The position numbers and the translations under genes were made by a program. The notes beneath the pieces are model-generated. The model worked only from the letters and a program-made list of their open reading frames with translations, made no database searches and had not been told where the DNA came from. From Auriscalpium vulgare (taxonomy: Eukaryota > Basidiomycota > Agaricomycetes > Russulales > Auriscalpiaceae): a stretch of DNA of 64,000 nt. Location of the stretch: contig JAHBBC010000008.1 in NCBI GenBank assembly GCA_019915015.1, forward strand, positions 558,001 through 622,000, in the 5' to 3' direction. Position 1 is the first letter of the stretch. Each line of letters opens with the position of its first letter. Positions 41,517-53,241 of this stretch are shown in pieces.

Positions 41517-44175
41517 ATGTCTACAGCCAGCGCGCAAGCCTTCAAGCCCGAATACGACGTCATCATCGCAGGCGGTACGTCGTCCCTGCCCTCCCCTATC
41601 CCCTAACTCACCAACACCAACGCAGGCGGCACGTCCGCGGGCGTCGTCGCGGGGCGCCTCGCCGCGGCGGACCCGAGCCTGCGCATCCTGATGCTCGAGG
41701 CGGGACCGTCGACGCGCGATCTGCTCCAGCACACGCAGCCCGCGCGCTTCCTGCAGAATCTCGTCCCGGGCTCGCCGACCGTGCGCTTCCACGTCGGCGC
41801 GGCCACGCCAGCGCTTGGCGGGCGCCCCCTCATCGTGCCCACGGGGCAGTGCGTCGGGGGCGGGTCGAGCGTGAATTGTGAGTACGCGCCGTTGTATGAG
41901 TATATGCGCTAGAGCTGATGTAGCGGGCAGTTCTGATGTATACGCGCGCGAGCCGGTCGGATTACGATGATTGGGAAACGGTGTATGCGAATAAGGGCTG
42001 GGGGGCCGCGGATCTTGCGCCGCTGCTCGAGAAGGTACGTGGCGCTTCGCTGCCTGTATGCGCTGGTGCTTACGCGCGGTGCCAGACCGAAACGTACCAA
42101 GTCGAGCCGGATGCGCCGACGCACGGCACCAAGGGCCCGCTGCATGTCTCGCATGGCGGCGCGTACACGAACGTCGGGAAGCAGTTCTTGGAGACCGCGC
42201 GTGTTTTCGATAAGGCCCGCGAGGCGCGAGAGGATGCGGACGGGAACAACCTCGACACGCTTAATGTGTACTGTGTGCGTCTCCTCTCCGATTATCTCGT
42301 GACACAGGGCTGAGACCCTCGCGGTGCTGCAGCGGTGGCCCAAGTGCGTTCATGATAGATATGTCTTTGCAGTGGGTTTGACCTGACAGCGTGGACAGGT
42401 GGATCTGCGGTGTCAAAGGGACACGCTCGGACGTTCCTCACCATTATGTGTACCCGCAGCAAGATATGAACGAAAACTTCGACGTGGTGACGGGCGCGCA
42501 TGTTAGGCGCGCGATTTTCGACGAGTGCGTCTCATGGCTTCATCCCATATCTTCGCTATCTCACTGAATGTGTAGCAACAACCGCGCGACCGGCGTCGAG
42601 TTTGTGTGGAACGCGCAGCTCTATCCCGACGCGGACCGCGTCGTGCACACCGTCAAGGCGGCACGTTTGGTCGTACTGTCTAGCGGCACATTCGGGTCGC
42701 CGGGGATTCTCGAGCGATCCGGCGTCGGTAGGAAGGACGTGCTCGCGCGCGTGGGTGTCGAGCAGCGGCTTGAGCTGCCTGGTGTCGGCGAAGGATATCA
42801 AGGTGCGTCGTTTCACCTCCCCGCAGGTCGGCCCCTGACCGCATGGCCATTGCAGATCACAATTTGCTGTTCATACCATATGCGGGGCCGACGGAGACAG
42901 ATACGATCGACCCCATAGTGTTCAACGACCCAGACGCCACCTCATGTGCGCACTTGTCGCTCTCTCCCTTTCTTCTACCCTATATCCTGATCGCGCATAT
43001 AGCTGCCTCTGGAGAGTGGTTCAAGTCGGGCAAGGGGCTCATGGCGCACAAGTGCGCATACATTCACTGTGCAGTGTCATCGTGGACTAATTCTTTTGTT
43101 TCGCAGCTCGATCGACGTTGCAGTCAGGTGCCGCCCGTCGCCAGAGGAGCTCAAATCCTTCGGGGAGCCCTTCCGGAAGCAGTGGGATACACACTTTGCT
43201 TTGAGTCCAGATAAACCTGTTGTCAACTTAGCCTCTGTGGCGATGTGCGTGAGCCTCTCTTTTTCACAACTCTGACGCGTCAATGTGGGCATAGGGTCGC
43301 AGGCGACCCCACCATCGTGCCAGCAGGGAAGTACTTCTCTATAGGCTATTTCACGGTAACTATTTTACTCTTAATTCTCTTCAAGAACCTGCTCATAACG
43401 CCATTGGCATATAGAATTACCCACTGGCGAGAGGCCACACCCACATCACCGACGCGCACGACGTCAGCGCGCCCCTCGACTTCTCCAGCGGCTTCCTCGA
43501 AGAGTGCGTCCTCCCGCCCCTTCCGCAGCCCGAGCTGACCCAGCGTGCGCCGCAGCATGGCTGACGTCGTGCCGCTCGTGTGGGCGTACAAGCACACGCG
43601 CGAGATCGCGCGCCGCATGTCGCTCTTCCGCGGCGAGCCCGCTGCGCGTCATCCTGCGTTCGCGCCAGACAGCGCCGCACGCCTAATCGAGCGCGCGCAC
43701 GGCCCCGTGCAGGCGGCGCAGCCGCCGATTGTCTACAGCGCTGAGGATGACCGGGCGATTGAGAGGTTCACACGAGAGACAGGTGGGTGGGACTTGTCAT
43801 TGTGTGATGTGCGGGGCTGATGCGGACGTGATGTGTAGTGGGGACAACGTGGCATTCGGTGGGTCCATCCTGGATCGGTGGGTCTAGGAAATCCTCATGA
43901 TAATCTCCAGCTTGGGACGTGCGCGATGAAGCCGCGCGAACAGGGTGGCGTGGTTGACTCCAAGCTGAATGTTTACGGCTTCTCGAACTTGAAAGTCGTT
44001 GGTACGTCCCTGGATTTCTTGTTCTACGCCGCCGCTGAAGTATAATACTTATACATGTACAGACATGTCGATCTGTCCTGGGAACGTCGCCTCGAACACG
44101 TACTCCACTGCGCTCGTGGTCGGCGAGAAGGCTGCGCTGATCATCGCCGAGGAGCTCGGTATCACCGGTGTGTAG
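41517..44175 (+). CDS. alcohol oxidase-type GMC oxidoreductase AOX4
   Basis: 16 exons, 614 aa: 41517-41574, 41626-41877, 41931-42034, 42086-42274, 42333-42343, 42399-42524, 42576-42802, 42856-42945, 43003-43051, 43107-43244, 43295-43355, 43415-43503, 43556-43782, 43839-43858, 43911-44001, 44063-44175. IAGGGTSAG FAD motif, GQCVGGGSSVNF, GTFGSPGILERSGVGRK, the canonical GTTWHSLGTCAM and PGNVASNTYSTAL. Exon 6 is one codon longer than in the others (126 nt) and exon 13 one codon longer than in AOX3. The 11-nt exon (RWPK region) and the 20-nt exon carrying Trp-His are conserved. No PTS1 (ends LGITGV). Intact. Confidence 0.9.
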
Positions 44176-44652
44176 CGTAGTTAGATAGTGAGTGTCTCGT
44201 GTTTGACTTGTGCTTGGCTTATCTACTGCGACTCGACAACAGATATTGTACTTTATCTAGAATATCAGTATTTAAAATTCGTATCCGGAGAGGTCCGAAG
44301 TCATCCAACTTCGAGGCACAAGTCGACTCTAGACGCTCGCACGACTTCTTTTGTGATACCAAAGTATGTCCAGCCGCGTTACTCACTCTAATAGCTGTTT
44401 TGACCTATAACAGCTTCGTCGACGCTCTTCTGTTGGCCTGTATACCCTCTACTGACGCTCGTGTTTCCTTTTCTTCCCAGGCGTCATACCCCAATCAGAC
44501 GTCTGATTTAACGCTATGCGGGGTATGGGCGTCGCATCTGCATCTTTGCCTGGGTTCTCGCCGAATTGCATATATGGAGAGCTCGGCAGCGCTGGAAAGC
44601 TCGTCTCTCCACCCATATCCAACACACAAACTTGTAGGCCATCGTCTTTGAT
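44176..44652. other. AOX4-AOX5 spacer and AOX5 promoter
   Basis: No gene. TATATG at 44571-44576, 77 nt before the AOX5 ATG. Confidence 0.45.
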
Positions 44653-47350
44653 ATGGCCAGCACTCCCCACGTCGAGGCCGAGTATGATATCGTGATAGCA
44701 GGAGGTATGCACCTCAGTCCTGTGAATGACTACATTCATGAACCTTTGGTGCCTACAGGCGGAACATCTGCCGGCGTCCTCGCCGCGCGCCTCTCTTCCG
44801 TCCCTGCCTTGCGCATCCTCGTGCTCGAAGCTGGTCCTCCAACGCACGACGACCTCACGCTCCGCCAGCCCGCGTGCGTCACCGCACACCTTACGCCCGC
44901 TTCGCAGACCCTGCGCTTCCATGTCTCTGAGGAGAGCGCGGCGCTCGGCGGCCGCCGGCTAGTGGTCCCCACCGCCGCGTGCGTCGGCGGCGGGTCGACG
45001 GTGAACTGTCAGCGACCATACACATTGCGTATCCTGCCAGCTGGCTAACAATGATGCGCAGTCTCGATGTACACGCGTGCGAGCGCGTCCGACTACGATG
45101 ACTGGGAAAGCGTGTATGGGAACGCCGGATGGGGATCTGCGGATCTGCTGCCTCTGCTCGAGAAGGTGACCGACTCTTCTTCCTATCCCTTTTCATCTCG
45201 TCCTTCGGTGATGGTGATGGCTCATGAGGACGATGGGTGACTGCAGTCGGAGACATATCAAGCGCAGCCGGGAGCGCGGACCCACGGCTCCGGCGGGCCG
45301 CTCAAGGTTTCTTACGGCGGGCACTTCACCAATGTTGGCAAGGACCTGCTCAACGTCGCACGAGCATACGATACACTGCGCTCGGCCAAGGAGGACGCGG
45401 ACCCGAACGACTTGGAGACGGTCGACGTGTACGCGGTACGTACCACGGCGCGCTTCTGGAAACTGATGCAGAAACTGATGCATGTGCTATGGGGAAGAGG
45501 TGGCCCAAGTGCGTCCCACGACTAATAGGCCTCGGATGTGAGATTGCTTGCTGACGGGTATTGTGACGTAGGTGGATAGATGGCGACGACGGCACGCGCT
45601 CGGACGTCCCGAACGCCTACCTGTACCCGCTCGAGAAGAATGAGAACCTAACCATTGTGCCGGCCGCGAGCGTCGTCCGTGTCACCCTCGACGAGTACGT
45701 CCTGTTTGTGCATTTCTTAATACCTCAGAGGAAGTAACACACAATCCCAGGAACCAACGTGCGACAGGCCTTGATTTCGTTTGGAATCAGCGCTTCCTGC
45801 CTGGCGCGGACACTGGCGTGCACACGGTCAAGGCTACGCGCCTCGTCGTCGTATGCGCAGGCGTATTTGGGACGCCTGGTGTCCTCGAACGATCAGGGAT
45901 AGGTGGCGCGGACGTTTTGGCACGCGTCGGTGTGCCGCAGCGCGTGGACCTGCCTGGCGTCGGCGAGAGTTACCAAGGTATGTCAGCTGCGTGCGTGTTA
46001 TGTGCGAACCATGCTGATGAATTAATGCATGTAGATCATAATGGCCTGTTCGTTCCGTATACAGCTGCGCCGGAGGCGGAGACGCTCGACCCAATTGCCC
46101 AGGGCAATGCTGAGGTCATTGAAGGTAGCTTCTCTTTGTTGAATGTTGCATCTCATCTAATCATTGCGCTTAGCTGCTTCAAACGAGTGGTTCAGCAACG
46201 GCAAGGGCCTACTAGCTCATAAGTACGCTCCTGCTCAAACGTGCTCGCTTAGCTCTGACACCTTCGTCGTAGCTCCATGGATATTGGCGTGAAACTGCGC
46301 CCCGCACCATCTGAACTAGACGCATTCGGCCCAGCGTTCCGTCATCGCTGGGAGGAGTACTTCGTGCCGAAGCCAGACAAACCTGTGCTATGGCTGGGTG
46401 CTTTCGCTATGTATGTGTCCTTGTCGAAACTATGTCTCCAAGCAAGAGTCAGGCTAACATATTGCCAGGTTGATAGGCGATCCGAGGCAGGCGCCACCTG
46501 GAAAGTACTTCAGCATGGGATACTTCACAGTGCGTCTATAAGCCTTGGCCTGTCCACGTCTGTGGGCAATTCCTGATCTCGCTCTGCAGGGCTATCCTCT
46601 TGCGCTTGGCCACGTTCATATCACAGATGCGAACAATGTCGATGCACCTACCGACTTCCGCTCAGGATACCTGGAAGAGTATGTAGCTACATCCTGTCCC
46701 CTCCGTCCTTGTCTTACTTTCGCTTCTGCGACAGCTTGGCCGACGTGAGTCCGCTGGTCTGGGCGTACAAGCACACACGCGAGCTCGCACGGCGCATGCC
46801 GCTCTTCCGTGGAGAGCCTCCAGCGCTTCATCCCCGCTTCGCTGCGGATAGCCCGGCGCGCGCCATCGAGCGTGCCGATGGCGCACAGGCCGATGACAGA
46901 ATTGCGTACACTGACCAAGATGAAAAGGCTATTGAGGCGTTTACGCGTGAGCGAGGTCGGTGCAGCGCTCTTGTCCAGCCGTGTGTAACGCTGACCGAAC
47001 TTCTAGTGACAACTACTTGGCATTCGGTCTGTTGATCGACATGACGGGTGAATGTACGCTGATGAAGTTTTCGCTGTAGATCGGAACGTGCGCGATGAAG
47101 CCTAAGGATGAAGGCGGCGTCGTCGATGCAAAGCTCAATGTGTATGGTGTGACTGGCCTGAAAGTCGTCGGTGCGTGCGGCCTCTTTACGCAGGCGTGTC
47201 TTTTCGCCTTTCGCTGACTTTCCTGCGTCTCCAGATGCGTCGATTTGCCCTGGAAACGTGGGCGCTAACACGTTATCGACGGCAGTTTGCATCGCAGAGA
47301 AGGCAGCTCTGATCATCACCGACGAGCTCAGCACTAGAGTTGTGGCATAG
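44653..47350 (+). CDS. alcohol oxidase-type GMC oxidoreductase AOX5
   Basis: 16 exons, 609 aa: 44653-44704, 44759-45007, 45062-45165, 45247-45435, 45498-45508, 45572-45694, 45751-45977, 46035-46124, 46174-46222, 46273-46410, 46469-46529, 46590-46678, 46735-46955, 47007-47026, 47080-47170, 47235-47350. IAGGGTSAG, a diverged first GMC signature (AACVGGGSTVNF in place of GQCLGGGSSVN), GVFGTPGVLERSGIGGA, catalytic TTTWHSIGTCAM and PGNVGANTLSTAV. The C-terminus differs from its siblings (LSTRVVA). The most diverged of the five but with every splice site and the His-Asn pair intact, so probably active with a shifted substrate range. Confidence 0.88.
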
Positions 47351-47688
47351 TCGTGTTATATTTAGATCTGGGCAGTACTATCGAAAGGGGAGTGCATAGA
47401 CAACGCTCGACTTTGGGACGTCGGATGGAAACCGTGACGTGTGGAGAACCCATCTTAGGCGATAGTCATCGTCGCAGAGAAAGTAGATCCGAGTATCACG
47501 TAGAAACTAGGTACTGTTTCGCTTCGAGGCCTTCTGCGCTTCTTCGTGCCAGACGTGAGACCACCAGACAAGCTGAAATATCAGTCAGGGCGAATATAGA
47601 CTCGAAACTCCCGAGTTTGAACGTACACGTTTTATGGGCTGCATCAATTCGACAGCATCGTGATATTCCCTGACAGCCTCAGACAGAG
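47351..47688. other. AOX5 3' flank
   Basis: Nothing recognised. Confidence 0.35.
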
Positions 47689-48723
47689 TCAAACAGCGAC
47701 CACCCTCGGCGATCTCGCGGAAAGCTCTGTTAAGGAATATTTTCTTCTGGCATGCGCTGAGATAACCACGCAAGTTAGTCCTGGTCCGTCCAATATGACT
47801 GACAATCGAAGAGATAATACGCACATGCGAATACATTCCGGGATGACCTTGACAAACCTCCGAGTGGCAGCCTGCTTCAGCGTACCGGCGTGGATGGACT
47901 GTTCAAATTTCTTAAAACGCTTTCGGAATGACGCATCAAGTTGCTCCGTCGTCCATTTGAGCCCAGAGACTTCTGAATTGTCGTCAGTAAAATGATATAA
48001 GGGGCCGACGCCATCCTTGACGGCAGCCTCCCACTTGTATTGTTCCAAGGTGATGGTACGGATGATGTCGTCAAGAGGAGAAGCAGGTGCCGCGCTCAGA
48101 ATGGATTCAAGAGAGTCCAAGTCGGGGTCTGAGTGTGAGGTAGATAGTTCGACTGAGGTAGATAGTTCGCCTGAGGTAGATAGTTCGACTGGGGTAGATA
48201 GTTCGACTGAGGAAGATGTAGTCAGACATTCGTCCGCCGTGCCTAAAGAAAACACACGTTTTTGTTGCAGGTCGGTCCAGTCCTTCAAGTTGTAGCGGGC
48301 TCGTTCGGCGATGACCTCGGAAGATATTTTCAGGGAGTTGGGGAGACTGAAAATGTACGCCAGTTCTTCCGATATAAATTTGTACATCTTGCTAGAAGAG
48401 TGAGGGGCGAAAAGGGATTGGAACTGTATAAGCTCACAGGACGCGCTGCGGGCTTTGATATCCGTCAAGCCATTGTTCCGCCACACTTGCAACTCGATAA
48501 ATCGTTGCACACAACGAACAATAAAAACATCGTACATTATTGTCAAAAAATCAACGTTTTCAACGTCGCATAGGAACCTGCGTACTAGAGCCAATGTACA
48601 GTCGACGTAGTCGACGTCGGACGCGACGTTGGAAGGAAGGCATTTTGCCGAGAACGTCGATCGGCAACATCCGGGGCGGCGCTTGAACTTCGCCACCCAA
48701 GGCGGCAAGGCCAACGGGGCCAC
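47689..48723 (-). CDS. hypothetical protein with a Glu-Leu-Ser-Thr repeat
   Basis: Open frame of about 344 codons with no recognisable domain. The first in-frame triplet after the upstream stop is GTG at 48721-48723; the first in-frame ATG is near codon 63 (within LTIMYDVFIV), so the start is uncertain or lies in an unseen 5' exon. Polar helical segments (ISSEVIAERARYNLKDWTDL, SFRKRFKKFEQSIHAGTL) flank a low-complexity repeat (VELSTS-type hexapeptides, four units, DNA 48137-48213). The length of the frame argues for coding; the missing start argues for a fragment or wrong model. Confidence 0.4.
   Translation of the reverse strand: MAPLALPPWVAKFKRRPGCCRSTFSAKCLPSNVASDVDYVDCTLALVRRFLCDVENVDFLTIMYDVFIVRCVQRFIELQVWRNNGLTDIKARSASCELIQFQSLFAPHSSSKMYKFISEELAYIFSLPNSLKISSEVIAERARYNLKDWTDLQQKRVFSLGTADECLTTSSSVELSTPVELSTSGELSTSVELSTSHSDPDLDSLESILSAAPASPLDDIIRTITLEQYKWEAAVKDGVGPLYHFTDDNSEVSGLKWTTEQLDASFRKRFKKFEQSIHAGTLKQAATRRFVKVIPECIRMCVLSLRLSVILDGPGLTCVVISAHARRKYSLTELSARSPRVVAV
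48137..48213 (-). repeat. 18-nt tandem repeat, four units
   Basis: Units of GTAGATAGTTCGACTGAG type with single-base differences; they encode VELSTP/VELSTS/GELSTS on the minus strand. Confidence 0.8.
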
Positions 48724-49478
48724 TGGATACTAAACGGTATGCTACAAGTACAAGGCGGAGTTGTGCAGGTCAAAAAGTGTGGTACAGGCTTTCTCCTGCG
48801 CCGCTCATGCTGATCTGCACGATCTCGTCTGGCTACCCAGCGCTATGCTCCTTCTCCTACCTGCATGTTATGCGACATTCTCCGAACACCGCGGTTAAGG
48901 GGGGTAACTCGGTGGCGAGCGGCGGCGGCAGCTACTCTAGCGTGCCCATGTCGACCTCGATTTTCTTGAATGGAGGCGCAGTCCCCCGGACTCGAATTTT
49001 AACGGAGAGCAAAAGTTCCATATGAGACGAGTTGATTCTGTCAGCGCGGCACGATGGATAGTGCGTATGCCTCCGGGTTATCCTGCCTTGTGCTTGTACT
49101 TCCGTGCCACAATGCGTATCAGAAATCTGGCGGTTTGTCGAGTACTCACGGAACCACTCTCGTGCGGCAAGCGGTTTGTGTAGTGGCGCGTCACCCCAAG
49201 CTATGTCTCATATACTTAAATGCTCATGACATGCGTGGATGTATATACCAATTTCAGAGTCTCTTTCAGTTACTGCCGGTGCACGAGTTCCGATGAGGTA
49301 CATATGGCAAGCAAGCCGTACGAAATCAAAATCCACTGTAATTGGGTGCTTAGCGGCTATCCAAACTCCACAAGTGCACGTACATACCGTAGTGGTAATG
49401 CAACAATTGTCGAGAGCATCGAGGTAGTCTTGTGCTGCCTTAATATCAAGGTGGGCGCAATGTACACGAGAATGCAAC
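48724..49478. other. non-coding or unresolved exons
   Basis: Minus strand 49395-49470 reads HLDIKAAQDYLDALDNCCIT between possible splice sites and may be a downstream exon of the next gene; phase could not be made consistent. Confidence 0.3.
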
Positions 49479-50030
49479 CTAGCAGTCAGCATCCGTCGAC
49501 GCTCTGTGACACTGACCTGCTATGTCAATATGACTCGGGAAAAACAATGCGAAGCGACCCACGTGTAGCTCATGCCTCAGACTCCTAGCGAGGGTAGCTG
49601 GAAACTTGAACGGAAGCCCAATTTCGCCGCGGATAGTCGTAAATAGGAATATCTCCCTCGTTCGCGCCCACGACAAAGAGAGCTCTAGGAGCACTATGTA
49701 AGCCTCTTTGAGCGCATCCATCACGGCAGGATGCACGAAGCGACGCGAGTAGACGGGGAGCAGCACGGAGGTCGCTTGGTTGAAGGGGTATGTTCTGGCT
49801 TCTCGCCGGAGGGCTTCCAGAATGCTAGTAACCTTGTCGACCTGGGCACGGTGCTCGGAGCTCTGGTACCTCTGCATGTTGATGTTGACGTGGTGGGCGC
49901 GAAAGACAAGCGTGAAGCGAGTAAAAGCGAGACCTTTGTACAGTCCCAGGCCTGCTACTGACAAGGCCAAGCGGGAAACATAGTCGACAACCTGTACTGC
50001 GCTTTTGACCTTGTCCACGATAATGGCCAT
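49479..50030 (-). CDS. hypothetical protein
   Basis: ATG at 50028-50030 gives MAIIVDKVKSAVQVVDYVSR, then LALSVAGLGLYKGLAFTRFT, KVTSILEALRREARTYPFNQ, PAVMDALKEAYIVLLELSLS and LPFKFPATLARSLRHELHVG; 183 codons to a stop at 49479. Regular amphipathic spacing suggests an alpha-helical protein. No family recognised. A donor-like GTCAGT after HIDIAG suggests the true 3' end continues in another exon near 49400-49470, so the C-terminus shown may be intronic read-through. Confidence 0.45.
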   Translation of the reverse strand: MAIIVDKVKSAVQVVDYVSRLALSVAGLGLYKGLAFTRFTLVFRAHHVNINMQRYQSSEHRAQVDKVTSILEALRREARTYPFNQATSVLLPVYSRRFVHPAVMDALKEAYIVLLELSLSWARTREIFLFTTIRGEIGLPFKFPATLARSLRHELHVGRFALFFPSHIDIAGQCHRASTDADC

Positions 50031-51947
50031 AGCTAGTGAGTGAGCTGAGAAACAAAATGCCACGCACAATTGACGTTGCGAAGGCACGCGTCAGACAAAG
50101 CCCGAGTTTTCGGCGCACAGAACGCTGCTATTCTTCTGCGGTACAAAAGCTCTTGTAATCGCGCGACCAGAAGAACGTAGAGCAAATGCGACGATGAACG
50201 TACACTGGGTGAAAAACACATCAGCAATCCGCGGTATAAGGGCAAGGACCTCGACGCCACTTCAATGTGCTCAAGCCCCACGGCGGCAAGTGAAACAAAT
50301 GCATGGAGCGTACGTTGAGCGAGCGCACACAACCACAAATATCCCGGTCCCGTGCTCCAGCTCTCCGTCTGGTATAAATGCGCTGCATCCCAGGCTCGCC
50401 CCTCGCCAACCACCACTCACCGCTTCGACCATCGAAGCCCCGCCAGACCGCCCAGCACCTCGACCATCCATCGAGTAGGCCGCCCGCCAACGCTGTCGAC
50501 CAACGCCGCCGTCGCCTCTCCCGCCATCGACCAACACCGTCGCCTCGCCTGCCGTCCAACCGTCCAACCCGCCAACGCCGTCCCACAGCACCCCCTCCCA
50601 CCAATCGTACCCTCACTGCCCTCCCCCCTCTCGTCCCCGGTAGCTAGCCATACTTACCGCTACGTACCACTTACATAGGACCACCACACACAACCCCGGC
50701 GCCGGCAGTCTATCGCGCTTGGGCGCCCTTGCGGTGCCCGCCGTCGGCGTAGTAGACCCCCCCAACCGTTCAGGTGCGGGGTGGGCGTCCGTGCTCTGTT
50801 CTGGTTGAGAAGGGCTATGAAACGGGCGGTCACACGGCGTACGAGGACGTCGCTGTGCCGGGGTCAATTTTTGGGAAGCCGTGCGCTTCGTGGGCACACC
50901 TTTCTCTGCGCTGGGCGCGTCTTGGAGGTAGCGGGCTTCGTGCGCGCTGTCTCGTGGCGGCGTCCAGTGGTGGCGGGCTTCGTGCCTTAGCCGGCGGGTG
51001 TTTGTGGGGAGGCGCGCTTAGTGCGCGCGGGGTGTGCGCGGCGTCCCGCGGTGCTTGTCGTGGCTTGCGGTGCGACAGGAGAGGTGCGTCTGCCTGCGAG
51101 TGCGTATACGGATCTGTTATTGACGAGACGTTGTCAGTGCGGTGCTGCGCTCGAGCGAAAGCAGACCGTGCGTACCTGAAGACTCGCGCCGCCCGCGCCT
51201 CCGCGCCTCCGCGACCGCAACGCTCACCTCTGCAAGCTTTCCGCGGAGTCTTAGAACGGGGTGTCGACAGTCTTGCAGGATCTCGCCCCGGATGAAGCGC
51301 ATCGTTACTAAGTAGTTAGTGGTCACATTGTGGAAACCCGGATCAATGAGACGATGTGGTTAGTTTCCGAGAACAGCACGTCGCCGGAGGAGAGCAGAAC
51401 AGAATGTTAGGAACATGCGGCACACAGTGTGAAAGCCTGGGGATGATAGCCTAGTCACAGGCCGCGGCCAGCGACGACGGTAAGAGACACCTTGACCTCT
51501 GCGACAAGCCCAAGACAGTCCGGAGAGTCGATGATGGCGCCTCTCAGCTGATCGGACTGGTAGGCTGGGATACGTCGACCATTGTCGGGGAACCAGACAG
51601 ATCGTGCCGCAGAATGAGATCAGAGATATCACGTCGGCGTCGCGCCTGCAAAACTGAGGTTGCCGAGAAGCCGGGCCATATTTGGGCGGCGCTGGAATAT
51701 CTCGCTCCTCCCCGACCAGCGAACCTCTGGCTCCGATGTCGAGCTGCTGACCCGAACAAATTCTGCGAGTTGTGATCAAGCTCATTTTCTGACGAGACTG
51801 AGCAGGAGGACAGGTACTAGGGCTGCTTAGGCAATTAATGTAACCCCGACGCACCGCGTCAGCCACTGTGCGCTCAATTTAGCGCTTATTGTTTCTCAGT
51901 GCGCTCATCCAAAAGCCACAACTCATCTTGTCGTCACATCTCACCAT
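50031..51947. other. 1.9 kb without a supported gene
   Basis: 50340-50640 is C-rich, pyrimidine-skewed and low in complexity. 50880-51130 is G-rich with internally repetitive CTTCGTGC/GGCGGGC strings. ORFs there (for example 50774-51295 plus) have biased Arg/Gly/Ala composition and no splice or domain support. Confidence 0.4.
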
Positions 51948-53241
51948 ATGACGAGAGAACAGGAAAACACAGACTATAGCGTCTCGCGAGCGCACGGTCC
52001 AGATGGTCTCACGAGCGCGGAGAGGAGTTGGCTCGAGCACCGAGATGTCTTTGAGGCTGCCGGCTATCGGTTTCGACCCCGTCACTGTCGTGGATGGAAG
52101 CCATCATGGAAGGCCGGGGAGTTTTTTCTTGATCGCGAAGACGGCAAGCCCTACCACGTGAGCTGTTTCCTTGTGGCGAACTCGCGATTCTGACTCTGCT
52201 GTCTAGGCCGGTCATTTGTTAGATGCGACACGCATGTCGGACGGGCAGCAGGTCATCATGAAGAAGATCCCTAGGAGAGAGGGAGTACAGGAGCTCGAAA
52301 TTGTTCAGTATCTCTGCTTGGAGCCGTACGCCTCTGACCCTCGGAACCATACCGCCCAACTGTCAGAAGTGTTGTCTGTTGCCGAAGACACTGTGATAGT
52401 GATCCCCCAGCTACGACCGTACGACAGCCCACCATTTCAAACATTCTGTGAGACTGTTGCATTTTTCTCCCAGATATTTGAGGTATGTATGCTGCCGTTG
52501 TTCTGTCATACCCTGCTCTGACACGCTGCTGCAGGGCTTGCTGTACATGCACGAGCTCGGGATTGCACATAGGTCCGAGCTCTTCTTTATTTCGTTGACA
52601 GTTCCTCAGAGATGATACAGGGACTGCACGCACAACAATATCATGTTGGATTCGTCACGAATGTATCCGGCTGGATTTCACCCCAACAAGATCGACCGTA
52701 GACGAGACTTCAAAGGACGCGCGAAGCACTACACGCGTACACAAATTCGTCCTAGGTACCTGTACATCGATTTTGGCTTATCCCAGCGCTACGGGCCCGA
52801 AGACATCCCGTTGGTGCTCCCTGCACGGGGTGGCGACAAGACGGCGCCCGAACACAACGACTACGACACTCCCCACGATCCTTTCCCCACGGATGTCTAC
52901 TACCTCGGTAACCTTGTCAAGGAACGCTTCATGGCTGTAAGTTCCAACTAATTTGTCATGTTATATTTACTGACGAAGCGGTCCAGATGTACCGTGGTTT
53001 CGAATTCATGGACGGCTTAATGAACGATATGACAGACCCCGATCCGTTGAAGCGGCCGAAGATACCCGAGGTCGTTGACCGCTTCAAGTCAACAAGGGCT
53101 GCGTTGAGTACGTGGAAGCTCCGCGCTCGACTTGCCAAGCGCGACGAAGCACTAGTAGCCGGCGTATGGAGATCTGTGGGTCATTATATCCGCTGCGTAG
53201 GTTACATTGTTGGAGGGAAAGCCGCCATACCAGACCCATGA
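51948..53241 (+). CDS. protein kinase-like protein of a basidiomycete-expanded family
   Basis: Exons 51948-52157, 52207-52482, 52535-52572, 52621-52936 and 52987-53241 give 364 aa. An N-terminal Trp-rich segment (SWLEHRDVFEAAGYRFRPRH) precedes a kinase fold: QQVIMKKI (VAIK-like lysine), ELEIVQYL (alpha-C Glu), GLLYMHELGIAHR | DCTHNNIML (HRD loop with Asp and downstream Asn) and YLYIDFGLSQRY (DFG). Then GGDKTAPEHNDYDTPHDPFP and TDVYYLGNLV as an F-helix/APE-region equivalent, and LKRPKIPEVVDRF. No obvious Gly-rich loop, which is usual in this family. Catalytic residues are present, so phosphotransfer is possible. The 38-nt exon 3 splits the HRD motif. The 3' end overlaps the FB7 frame tail-to-tail. 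Confidence 0.85.

Noticed and set aside
50774..51295. 173-codon plus-strand ORF
   Set aside because: Gly/Arg/Ala/Cys-biased, repetitive DNA, no splice-supported extension, overlaps open frames on other strands.
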